From an uncultured Oscillospiraceae bacterium (GTDB lineage Bacteria > Bacillota > Clostridia > Oscillospirales > Acutalibacteraceae): DNA of 64,000 bases. Shown here piece by piece: positions 47,163 to 55,658 of the stretch (position 1 is its first letter; every line of letters starts with the position of its first letter). The stretch is taken from positions 1-64,000 of the forward strand of contig CAJJNV010000006.1 of the NCBI GenBank assembly GCA_905193225.1. The letters are read 5' to 3'. The translations under genes were made by a program, and so were the position numbers. Below the pieces are notes generated by a model, which saw only the letters and a list, made by a program, of their open reading frames with translations, was not told the DNA's origin and ran no database searches.

Positions 47163-49268
47163 ATGAAAAAATTACTGTCTGTTTTGCTTGCCCTTTGCCT
47201 TGTGCTTGCGGCTGTTCCCGCGGCCGGCATTGTCGTCTCGGCCGACGAAACTTTCGGCGATTTCACCTATAATAAAACCTTCTCCGGCGTACTTGAAATA
47301 ACCGGATATAAAGGCTCTTCTGCCGAAATCACCATTCCTTCTCAGATCGGCGACGAGGCCGTTACGGCTATCGGCGGAAACGCCTTCAGAAACAATACCG
47401 CTATTACCTCGGTAGAAATTCCCTCCACAGTAAATACCATAGATTATAACGCCTTTCAGGGTTGCGAAGCCCTTAGATCCATAACCGTTCCCGATAGCGT
47501 AACAAAGCTCGAAACATATGCATTTGACGGCTGCTCGGCGCTTAAAACCGTCGTCATCGGAAGCGGTCTTGCCAAAATCGATTTCGGCGCTTTCAGAAAC
47601 TGCATAAGCCTTGAAAAGGTCACTCTCGGCGCAAATGTCACCACCATAGACACGGCGTTTTCCGGCTGTACCGCCCTTTCGGAGATTGTTTGGAACGATA
47701 AGATCGAAACCATAGGCGACAGAGCATTTTCCGACTGTACCGCTCTCCGTTCTCTCTCGATTCCCGCAAGTGTTAAAACTATCGGCTCCTCGGCTTTTTA
47801 CGGCTGCACCGGCCTTAACAGTATAACTTTTGGAATAAATCTCGAAAAGATAGATGCAAACGCATTTGGCGGCTGCAAGGGCATAAAGGAGATAACCCTG
47901 CCCGACAGCCTTAAGACCCTTGAATACAACGCTTTTGAAGATTGCACAAGCCTTCGCACCGTGGATATCGGAAACGGTCTTTCGGCTATGGAAAACAATG
48001 TTTTTGACGGCTGTACCGCCCTTTCGGAAGTCACCTTCGGCGCAAACTTTGCCACGCTCGGTGAAAGAGCATTTAAAGATTGCGTTGCGCTGACCAAGAT
48101 AAACTGGGGCGAAAGCATTTCGGTCATCGGCGAAAGTGCATTTTCCGGTTGCAAGGGACTGAGAGCTCTTGACCTCCCCGCATCGGTCAAAACCATTGAG
48201 GATTATGCCTTTAACGGCGCCGACGGAATTACCGAGCTTACCCTTCCGGAAGGCCTTACCTCCATCGGAGTGGGCGCATTCCTCAGATGCTCAAGAATTC
48301 AGTCGGTAACCATTCCCGATACCGTCACCAAAATGGGTTATTCGGCATTTGAAGACTGTGAGGGTCTTAAAACCGTTACCATCGGCACCGGTCTTACCGA
48401 AATTCCCGACTCGGTGTTTAAAAACTGCTCGGCTATCGAGAAAGCGGAAATCTCGGCAAGTGTCACAGCAGTAAAGCCTTATGCCTTCTACGGCTGCGCC
48501 GCCGTAAAGACCCTTACCCTTAACGAGGGGCTGAGAATAATCGGGGACAATGCCTTTGACGGCTGCGCCGCAATCAGAGAGATCGTTATTCCGAACACCG
48601 TGACCGAAATCGGCGACTATGCTTTTAACGGAGCGTCTGCCGCAAAGAAGCTGACCCTCGGCAATTCCCTTACCAGCATCGGACAGGGCGCGTTCCTTTC
48701 CTGCGAAGGCCTTACACAGGTTGAAATTCCCGAAACCGTAACCAAAATCGAAAGCAGCGCCTTCGGCCGCACCGGCATTACAACGGTCAAGATCCACGGA
48801 AACATCTATGATTTTGATGAGTATTCCTTCGACCGCTCACCCGTTTCGAGGGTGTCTATCGCCGAAGGGGTCGACCGCGTGACCCGCGATATGGTCATCG
48901 AAAAATCCACCCTTAAGAGTATGTATATTCCCGAAAGCGTTAATTTCATCGACGACGACGCCTTTGTCGGAACCACTGATAAATTCTTTATTGCAGGCAA
49001 AAAAGGCTCTTACGCCGAGAATTTTGCCAAGGAGCACGGAATCCGCTTTGTGGACGGCGAACAGCTGAGCGGCGACGTTGACGCAAGCGGCGACGTTACC
49101 GCTACCGACGCACTGTGGGCGCTTCAGGCATATGTCGGCTCAAGACAGCTTGACGATGCAGCCTTTACGGCCGCCGATGTTAACCTGGACGGACAGGTCA
49201 ACACCTCCGATGCACTGGCAATTCTTCAGTATGCGGTTAAGCTCCGCGACACGCTGCCCATTGCATAA
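47163..49268 (+). CDS. Secreted BspA-type leucine-rich-repeat protein with C-terminal dockerin
   Basis: 701 residues. Signal peptide (MKKLLSVLLALCLVLAAVPA, cleavage near VVSADE). Residues 30-620 are about 22 LRR_5 repeats of 23-24 residues, pattern (I/V)PxxVxxIxxxAFxGCxxLxxVxI. Residues 636-701 are a type I dockerin: two calcium-loop repeats, GDVDASGDVTATDALWALQA and ADVNLDGQVNTSDALAILQY. It should therefore be exported and docked onto a cohesin-bearing scaffold. BspA repeats often bind host or plant surface molecules; the ligand is unknown. No cohesin gene is in the window. Confidence 0.92.
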   Translation: MKKLLSVLLALCLVLAAVPAAGIVVSADETFGDFTYNKTFSGVLEITGYKGSSAEITIPSQIGDEAVTAIGGNAFRNNTAITSVEIPSTVNTIDYNAFQGCEALRSITVPDSVTKLETYAFDGCSALKTVVIGSGLAKIDFGAFRNCISLEKVTLGANVTTIDTAFSGCTALSEIVWNDKIETIGDRAFSDCTALRSLSIPASVKTIGSSAFYGCTGLNSITFGINLEKIDANAFGGCKGIKEITLPDSLKTLEYNAFEDCTSLRTVDIGNGLSAMENNVFDGCTALSEVTFGANFATLGERAFKDCVALTKINWGESISVIGESAFSGCKGLRALDLPASVKTIEDYAFNGADGITELTLPEGLTSIGVGAFLRCSRIQSVTIPDTVTKMGYSAFEDCEGLKTVTIGTGLTEIPDSVFKNCSAIEKAEISASVTAVKPYAFYGCAAVKTLTLNEGLRIIGDNAFDGCAAIREIVIPNTVTEIGDYAFNGASAAKKLTLGNSLTSIGQGAFLSCEGLTQVEIPETVTKIESSAFGRTGITTVKIHGNIYDFDEYSFDRSPVSRVSIAEGVDRVTRDMVIEKSTLKSMYIPESVNFIDDDAFVGTTDKFFIAGKKGSYAENFAKEHGIRFVDGEQLSGDVDASGDVTATDALWALQAYVGSRQLDDAAFTAADVNLDGQVNTSDALAILQYAVKLRDTLPIA

Positions 49269-49410
49269 AATTCTGAAATCATCGGAAAAAACAGACTGTA
49301 CGATTTGACTTTTTGTTGCTAAAAGGTATGTTTAACGATTGAATTGTTTACTGCCGAAAGGTTGGCAGAAAATTGATCGTTTTCTGCCGATGAAATGTGC
49401 ATAATAATTA

Positions 49411-49441
49411 AACCGCCTCGGTAAATCGGGGCGGTTTTTTG
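49411..49441 (+). terminator. Terminator after the LRR-dockerin gene
   Basis: AACCGCCTCG (49411-49420) pairs with CGGGGCGGTT (49427-49436, one G-T), followed by a T-run. It lies about 140 bp after the stop; between them is a second small hairpin (CTGCC/GGCAG near 49351-49368). Confidence 0.85.
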
Positions 49442-49544
49442 CGTGGGTTGAAAATTGAAAACGTGTAGACGGCAGGGAAGCGGTGGGGAAAGTTTACAGA
49501 GATGCCTGCGGGAAATGTGTTCATTGACGGTGGTTTTTTACTGC

Positions 49545-50468
49545 TTATTCTACCGTCACGGTGATGTCAAACTTAAAGCTTTGGCCGGCGGGAATTTTAA
49601 AATCTATGCCTCGCTCGATAGCCGTCTCCGGCTTGTCGAAGGGGGATGTGGCAATCTCCATTGCTATGTTATACATCTCCTTAAATCGGCCGTTGTTGAC
49701 CCATACGCCGATGTAGGGCAGCTTTTCCTTGTCAAACCGCAGTGTAACCGCTTTGCCCACCGACGGAACAAAATATCCCACCTTGCCTTCGCTCAATTTA
49801 TCGAGATAAAAGAACTTATAAGCGTTGGCGCTTTTGCTGTATTCTCCCGAGCAAAGGGCAGCCATTGGAACCGCAAAAACATCGTTGCGCTTGCCATACT
49901 GTCCATCCTCGTCAAACATAATCTCGCCCTTGTCGCCGTCCTCAAAGGGCGTGACGGCATATCCTCCCTTTTCGGCCGCCGCCATAAAATGAGCCGCCCA
50001 CATACAGCGGAAATCATCGCTGCCGGTGTTGGTTATTTCGTAGCTTATCTTAACGCCGCCGTTTTCGCCCTCGGTTATGGTCTTTTTGTAGTCGTAATTA
50101 AGGCTTTGTGAGTGATAAAATGTCGAAAATCCGTCTTCTGACATTTCGACCTTGTGAGCTACGCGGCATACCTCACCGTGGCAGGGATATTCGATACCCT
50201 TTCTTTCTCCCTCATCAAAGGTCATAGGATCGATTGTGGGGAACATATCGTCGCAGCCCGACACATCGCCCTCCACATAGCTTCCGCCTAAAAACTGGGG
50301 CTTGAAGAAGTGGTCGGGATCGAGTGCCAAAAACTCCTTATCGCTTTGTTTGTCGACGATGGATTGCAGGCGGCATCCGTTTTCGGGCAGGAATTTGAGC
50401 CTTATGCTGTTGGTTTCACATTCAAGGGCAGGGATGCCTTTATATGTTGTTTTGCTGATGGTCATCAT
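49545..50468 (-). CDS. Galactose-mutarotase-like (aldose epimerase fold) protein
   Basis: 307 residues from ATG 50468 (AAAGGAG upstream; a second ATG follows). The frame stays open 54 codons upstream but that part is low-complexity and has no ribosome site. The layout resembles COG2017 sugar epimerases: N-terminal LKFLPENGCRLQSIVDKQSD, central CDDMFPTIDP and YPCHGEVCRVAHK (His), and a C-terminal GIDFKIPAGQSFKFDITV edge. The assignment is by pattern and modest; it may be a sugar-binding relative rather than an epimerase. Single gene. Confidence 0.6.
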   Translation of the reverse strand: MMTISKTTYKGIPALECETNSIRLKFLPENGCRLQSIVDKQSDKEFLALDPDHFFKPQFLGGSYVEGDVSGCDDMFPTIDPMTFDEGERKGIEYPCHGEVCRVAHKVEMSEDGFSTFYHSQSLNYDYKKTITEGENGGVKISYEITNTGSDDFRCMWAAHFMAAAEKGGYAVTPFEDGDKGEIMFDEDGQYGKRNDVFAVPMAALCSGEYSKSANAYKFFYLDKLSEGKVGYFVPSVGKAVTLRFDKEKLPYIGVWVNNGRFKEMYNIAMEIATSPFDKPETAIERGIDFKIPAGQSFKFDITVTVE

Positions 50469-50658
50469 AGTGTATTTTCTCCTTTTTGATAAGGTTTTTG
50501 ATAGGATTTTTTGCAGCGCAGATGTGTTGTCGTGCAGACGTGCCGCTGCGTTATTGTATTTGTGCGATGCTGCAATGATGTGTGATGCACCGATGTATTG
50601 TTGTATGACTGTGCTGCCGTGCAATGACAAGCTGCATTGATGAAATTTTGATGAATGC

Positions 50659-52698
50659 TCAGCTTATGCTGCCTCCGGCCCTCTCGTCAAACAGCTTTTG
50701 AATTTTCCTTTTAAGCTCCCTGTGGACGGGATCGGACAGATCGGGGTCGGTCTTTATAAGATCCTTTGCCGCCTTGGCCGACATCTTAACAAGCTCGGTA
50801 TCGGTGGCAAGATCGGCAATTTTGAAAAGGGGAAGGCCGTGCTGCCGCGATCCGAAAAAGTCGCCGGGGCCTCGCATTTTCAGATCCTCGTCGGCTATTT
50901 TAAAGCCGTCGCAGGTGTTTTTCATAATTTCCATACGCCGCTTTGAATTGTCGCTTTTGGCGTCGCTTATAAGAATGCAGGTGGATTTAAAGCTGCCGCG
51001 TCCCACTCGTCCTCTTAACTGATGGAGTTGGGAAAGGCCGAAACGGTCGGCGTTTTCGATTATCATAATGGCGGCGTTTGGTACGTCCACTCCCACTTCA
51101 ACCACCGTTGTGGCCACAAGCAGTTGAATTTTCCCGCTTGCAAAATCGGTCATAACCGCGTCCTTGTCCTTGGGCTTCATCTTTCCGTGGAGCAGTCCGA
51201 GACGGTAGCCGACAAAATCCTCTTTGCAAAGCTGTTCATAGGTCTTTTCGGCCGAGGCAACGGCGTCGTTTTCACCCTCCTCAACAAGAGGACAGATTAT
51301 ATATCCCTGCTTTCCGACATCGAGGTGCTTTTTAACATAATTGCAGGCACGGGAATGCAGCGCCGAGGAAACGGCATACGTCTCGATGGGCGTGCGGCCG
51401 GGGGGCATTTCATCAAGCACCGAAAGGTCGAGATCGCCGTAAATTATCAGCGAAAGACTTCGCGGAATGGGGGTGGCCGACATAACAAGAAGGTGAGGAT
51501 TCCGGCCCTTTTCGGTTAAGGTGGCCCGCTGATTAACGCCGAAACGGTGCTGCTCGTCGGTGACGCACAGGCCGAGCTTTTTAAACTCAACCTTTTGTTC
51601 GATTAGGGCGTGGGTGCCGATCAGCAGGTCAATTTTTCCCTCTTTCAGCGAGCGGTATATTTCGTTTTTCTGTTTTACGGTCAACGATCCGGTCAGAAGT
51701 GCAATGTTCATATCATCGCCGATAAGCTTTTTAAGCGAAGCAAAGTGCTGACCTGCCAGTATCTCGGTTGGAGCCATAAATGCAGTCTGCCAGCCGTTTT
51801 TGACGGCACTATACAGGGCGCAGGCAGCCACTGCCGTTTTTCCCGAGCCGACATCGCCCTGCAAAAGCCGCCGCATTGGCACGTCTTTTTTCATATCGCC
51901 GGCAATTTCCTCTGCCGCCCGTTTTTGAGCACCAGTGGGGGAGAAGGGCAGCTTTTTGAAAAAGTCGGTGCAATAATCATCTTTCATTTGTACGGCAGTT
52001 TTGGCGCGCTCGCTTTTACGAAGGGTCAGCATACCCAGCGAAAAGGTTAAAAGCTCACCGAAAATCAGCCGTCGTTTTGCAACCTCAATGTCGTTGCAAT
52101 TTTCGGGGAAATTTATCTTTAAAAGTGCCTCTTTAAGGTCGATGAGGCCATAGGTTTTCAGAATGTGTGAAGGAATGGGGTCGGTTATTTTATCTCCCAG
52201 AAGGTCAAGAGCGTTTTTGATGCACCTTGAAATGCTTTTTGAGGTTATGCCTGCGGTCTGAGGATAGACGGCGTGCATTGTGTTTTGTCCGTCTGGAAAA
52301 ATCTCGGGAGAAAGCATCTCTCTGATAAAAAAATCGCCTCCGACCTTGCCGTAGAAAAGGTATGTCTCGCCGGTCTTTAAGGCCTTGGCGGCATAAACGT
52401 TGTTGAAAATAACGATTTTAAAGGGCACGTCGTCGGATTTTGCCGAAAATGTGTATACCTTTGTTCCGCCCGATGAAATCTTGACATCCGGGCCGAAGGT
52501 GACCTTTGCGCGGATGCAGCATTTTTCGTCATAAGGGGCGTTTTTGACGGGGGTAATGACCGTGAGATCCTCATATGCCCGGGGATAGAGGCACAGAAGA
52601 TCGGAAACGGTGTACACCGACAGCTTGGAAAAAAGTATGGCCCGCTTTTCGCCAACGCCCTTTAAAAATCGGATGTCGCTTTTAGGTGTCAGCTCCAT
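50659..52698 (-). CDS. recG: ATP-dependent DNA helicase RecG
   Basis: 679 residues from ATG 52698 with AAAGGAGG correctly spaced. Remodels stalled replication forks. Wedge/OB domain (about 60-160), helicase motif I GDVGSGKTAVA, Ia MAPTEILAGQH, II DEQHRFG, III MSATPIPRS, VI QLRGRVGRG, and a C-terminal TRG-like region. The frame continues upstream for another 83 codons, but that is reading through the MITE at 52717-52991, not RecG sequence; automatic annotation could wrongly include it. Confidence 0.96.
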   Translation of the reverse strand: MELTPKSDIRFLKGVGEKRAILFSKLSVYTVSDLLCLYPRAYEDLTVITPVKNAPYDEKCCIRAKVTFGPDVKISSGGTKVYTFSAKSDDVPFKIVIFNNVYAAKALKTGETYLFYGKVGGDFFIREMLSPEIFPDGQNTMHAVYPQTAGITSKSISRCIKNALDLLGDKITDPIPSHILKTYGLIDLKEALLKINFPENCNDIEVAKRRLIFGELLTFSLGMLTLRKSERAKTAVQMKDDYCTDFFKKLPFSPTGAQKRAAEEIAGDMKKDVPMRRLLQGDVGSGKTAVAACALYSAVKNGWQTAFMAPTEILAGQHFASLKKLIGDDMNIALLTGSLTVKQKNEIYRSLKEGKIDLLIGTHALIEQKVEFKKLGLCVTDEQHRFGVNQRATLTEKGRNPHLLVMSATPIPRSLSLIIYGDLDLSVLDEMPPGRTPIETYAVSSALHSRACNYVKKHLDVGKQGYIICPLVEEGENDAVASAEKTYEQLCKEDFVGYRLGLLHGKMKPKDKDAVMTDFASGKIQLLVATTVVEVGVDVPNAAIMIIENADRFGLSQLHQLRGRVGRGSFKSTCILISDAKSDNSKRRMEIMKNTCDGFKIADEDLKMRGPGDFFGSRQHGLPLFKIADLATDTELVKMSAKAAKDLIKTDPDLSDPVHRELKRKIQKLFDERAGGSIS

Positions 52699-52716
52699 TT
52701 CTATGCCTCCTTTGCT

Positions 52717-52991
52717 TAACCATAGCGCACACATACGAACACGATTTTGACGGAGAAAAATCCCCACATACTGCGTTAAAATGCTCGTTAATCCGACAGG
52801 ATAAACTGCGCTTTTGCCTTGTCTGTGAGCATTTTTCTTGCCGACAAAATTCTTCGACCTGAAATGAGGGTAGTAATGAGGGATTTTCGGTGCGGAGGAG
52901 TTCATAAGGCTAACGCCTATGGGCGACGACAAGCCGAAAAGCACCATTAATAGGCCATTTCAGGCGTGTTCGGATATGTGCGTTATGGTTA
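52717..52991 (-). mobile_element. 275-bp MITE, copy 2, upstream of recG
   Basis: Reverse complement of the element at 33865-34139, same length, about 94 % identical by eye, with the TAACCATA ends and TA at both edges. It sits 18 bp upstream of the recG start and 85 bp beyond the tatD stop, so it separates recG from any upstream promoter unless it carries one. Confidence 0.9.
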
Positions 52992-53076
52992 GACGGTTTA
53001 TTTTAACGGATGAATTGTTGATTTATATGAATCGTGTGAGTGAGAGGGGGTGTGTTTTTAAAACGGAAAAGTACTC

Positions 53077-53832
53077 TTACTCGATTCCGAAAAGGACTTT
53101 GGCGTTTCTCTCGGATGCATTTATAATTTCTTCAGACGAAACGCCTCTCACCTCGGCAATTTTTTCTGCTACGTATTTTATCATTGTTGAATCGCACCGC
53201 TTCCCTCTGAAGGGAACGGGACTCATATACGGAGCGTCGGTTTCGAGCAGCAGTCGGTCAAGAGGCACCGCTTTTGCCGCTTCAATCGGCACACGGGCAT
53301 TTTTAAATGTCACCGCTCCGCCGAGACCGATGTACATACCGAGTTTCAGTATTTCCTTCATGGTTTCAACGCTGCCAGAAAAGCAGTGTATGACCCCTCT
53401 CGGCTTTGTGCGCCGCAGGATGTCCACCGTGTCGCCGTGAGCCTCGCGATCGTGGACGATTATCGGCAGCGACAGCTCGTTTGCAAGCTCTGTTTGCCGT
53501 TCAAACTCCCGTTTCTGTATGGCCCGGTCAACCCCTTCATAGTGGTACTCAAGGCCGATCTCGCCGATGGCAACAACCTTTTTGCGAGCGGCAAGGGCCT
53601 TTAAGACGTCAAGGTCGACAGTATCGACTATGTCCTCGGGATATACCCCCACCGAGGCATATATGTTGTCATATTTTTCGGCAATGGCGATGGCCCGCTT
53701 GCTGCTTTGGAGATTGGTTCCGCATGTGATCGCACCGCAAACTCCCTTTTCTTTAAAAACCCGATTAAAAAGGTCGTCTAAGTCGCCGTCAAAGCGGCTG
53801 TCGTCGTAATGAGCGTGACTGTCGAAAATCAT
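53077..53832 (-). CDS. tatD: TatD-family metal-dependent DNase/hydrolase
   Basis: 251 residues, TIM-barrel amidohydrolase fold. Metal ligands in FDSHAHYDD (His6, His8), IGEIGLEYHY (Glu), IVHDREAH, GVIHCFSG, and ETDAPYMSP (Asp). Members are 3'-5' DNases or quality-control nucleases; the in vivo role varies. A modest AAGAAGG site precedes the ATG. No metG or ksgA/rnmV neighbour, with which it is often grouped. Confidence 0.92.
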   Translation of the reverse strand: MIFDSHAHYDDSRFDGDLDDLFNRVFKEKGVCGAITCGTNLQSSKRAIAIAEKYDNIYASVGVYPEDIVDTVDLDVLKALAARKKVVAIGEIGLEYHYEGVDRAIQKREFERQTELANELSLPIIVHDREAHGDTVDILRRTKPRGVIHCFSGSVETMKEILKLGMYIGLGGAVTFKNARVPIEAAKAVPLDRLLLETDAPYMSPVPFRGKRCDSTMIKYVAEKIAEVRGVSSEEIINASERNAKVLFGIE

Positions 53833-54037
53833 TTTAAATTAAGCCTTCTTTTCTCAAAAAGCAGGGCGTACCTTCAAAAACAGGCCTGCATAACTTTTTA
53901 TATTACATATCGCCGCAGCCTGCATATAATCGCCGCCGTTCTGCAGTATTCAATGCACCGCCGAAAAAATCGGCGCCGCCCTATCAAGTTAAATCTTACA
54001 TATTATTATAGTGTACCTTTGCGGGATTTTCAAGAAA

Positions 54038-54072
54038 AAAATTGCCCCGCGAAATAAATCACGGGACAAATT
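54038..54072 (-). terminator. Terminator of the CofE-like gene
   Basis: On the minus strand TTGTCCCGTG pairs with CGCGGGGCAA, followed by seven T. Confidence 0.75.
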
Positions 54073-54074
54073 TC

Positions 54075-54809
54075 TTATTTCTTTTCTCTGCAAATGATGA
54101 AGGGGGTAAGCTCATCCGACTGGCCGGCGGGATTGTCGGCGATCATTCCGATAAGGGTCTTGTCGGGCACGCTTTTAAGCTGATCGCATTTTGCAAATAT
54201 CTCGATGCTCAGGTCGTTTGCGTCCACTATCATCGACTTGACGCCGCATTTTTCGTATATATCGTTAACCAGTTTATCCGGCTCCTTGGGATTTAAAATT
54301 GCAAGGTCGTGATAAATGTCGAAGGAAGAGCCCATGTAAAAACCGTCGATTCCGTCGATTCCGTGGCCCGCCACCTTATAGAAAACGCCCTTTTTACCGA
54401 AAAGCTTGGTTACGGCCGAGCAAACGGTAGCAAGAAGTATTCTCGGCAGACCTGCAATGTTAATGGCAAGCTGCAGCTTATAAGGCTCATCCATTCCGAT
54501 TCCGTGGGATGAATGCATTGCAAATTTTGAAAGGAATTTTGCCCAAAAGCCAAGCTTTACGTCCTTTTTCTCAACCGTGTTGTTTTGGCACATGGACATT
54601 ATTTTTTCGCCGATGGAAAGCACGTCACCCTCCTCATAAAGAGGTACGACATATTTTTTGATAAGCTCGATGTAGTCCTCGCCCCGCTGCACAAAGTGGG
54701 TCTGGACGGCCAGTCTCTCGTAGGTTTTTCCGGCCGATTCGATTTCCGGGCGGATAAAGTATATTATACCGTCTTTTTCTCTGCGGGTTTCTTCACTGTT
54801 TCTGAACAT
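54075..54809 (-). CDS. CofE-like (coenzyme F420-0:L-glutamate ligase family) protein
   Basis: 244 residues. Similar in outline to the CofE family: GDVLSIGEKIMSMCQN, the SSHGIGMDEPYKLQLAINIA-type central block, HDLAILNPKEPD, and the DANDLSIEI region. True CofE adds glutamate to F420-0, but the window shows no other F420 gene and most Clostridia of this kind lack F420, so another gamma-glutamyl ligase role is likely. Single gene with its own terminator and AT-rich upstream region. Confidence 0.65.
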   Translation of the reverse strand: MFRNSEETRREKDGIIYFIRPEIESAGKTYERLAVQTHFVQRGEDYIELIKKYVVPLYEEGDVLSIGEKIMSMCQNNTVEKKDVKLGFWAKFLSKFAMHSSHGIGMDEPYKLQLAINIAGLPRILLATVCSAVTKLFGKKGVFYKVAGHGIDGIDGFYMGSSFDIYHDLAILNPKEPDKLVNDIYEKCGVKSMIVDANDLSIEIFAKCDQLKSVPDKTLIGMIADNPAGQSDELTPFIICREKK

Positions 54810-54946
54810 TTCTTTTCACAACTTTCCGAAAGTTTTGTTTTAAGGTTTTAATGGAGTTATGCTGTGCCGCCGTTCTGCTGTTTATTATGCGGCACGGCCA
54901 TTCCGATGTATACGCTTTTCAAGTTATTATATAACCTCTTTAAGGG

Positions 54947-55486
54947 TTAGTCAAGTTTTTTTAAAAGAGCAAGCTTTAAAATGCCGATTTTTGTTTTGGC
55001 ATCGGTAATTTCGTTTTTAAAAGTCATTTCAACCGCTTGTTCGAGAGGCATGGCTTTAACATCGAGAAACTCATCCTCGTCAAGATTCTGACCCTTGAAT
55101 TTAAGATTCTCGGCCGTGTAGATGTAATGCTTTTCCTCAAGGCAGCCGGGGGAAGGATACATTATATCGAAAAGCTGAAATTTTTCGGCCTCATATCCAG
55201 TTTCCTCGGTAAGCTCCCGCTTTGCGCATTCAAGAGGATCCTCGCCTCTTTCCAGCTTTCCGGCCGGCAGCTCCAATGTAAACTGCTCGATGGGATAGCG
55301 GTATTGTTTAACGAGAAAGAGCTCGTTTTTGTCGTTAAACGCGATTATGCTCACTCCGCCGGGATGCTCGATGACCTCCCTTGAGCAGGGACGGCCGTCG
55401 CAGGTCAGCGCCTCGTCCTGTCTTACGTTTATGATTCGCCCTTTAAATTTATATATCTTTTTTACGGTCTGTTCTTTAAGGTTCAT
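54947..55486 (-). CDS. nudF: NUDIX hydrolase, ADP-ribose pyrophosphatase type
   Basis: 179 residues. The Nudix box GKLERGEDPLECAKRELTEE followed by TGYEAE is complete. The N-terminal strand KIYKFKGRIINVRQDEALTC and GGVSIIAFNDKNELFLVKQY with RYPIEQFTLELPAGK match ADP-ribose pyrophosphatases. GAGGGAG precedes the ATG. Substrate assigned by family resemblance only. No terminator is obvious. Confidence 0.88.
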   Translation of the reverse strand: MNLKEQTVKKIYKFKGRIINVRQDEALTCDGRPCSREVIEHPGGVSIIAFNDKNELFLVKQYRYPIEQFTLELPAGKLERGEDPLECAKRELTEETGYEAEKFQLFDIMYPSPGCLEEKHYIYTAENLKFKGQNLDEDEFLDVKAMPLEQAVEMTFKNEITDAKTKIGILKLALLKKLD

Positions 55487-55658
55487 AAAAACGACTCCCT
55501 CTGAATAGAATGTATTGCTGAAAAAATTTATTTAAGCCGCCGATAGCCTGACGCCGCACGGTGCCCGGTTCGCTCGTCCTTTTTTATCTATGTCATAAGC
55601 GACCGAGCCCGATTGTTTGAATTTAATTAGGTTATCAGACTAAGGCGTCGTCGGCACA

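Noticed and set aside
52699..52947. In-frame 83-codon extension at the N-terminus of RecG
   Set aside because: It is the MITE read in the recG frame; the same peptide occurs at the other MITE copy, and recG has its own ribosome site and ATG at 52698.
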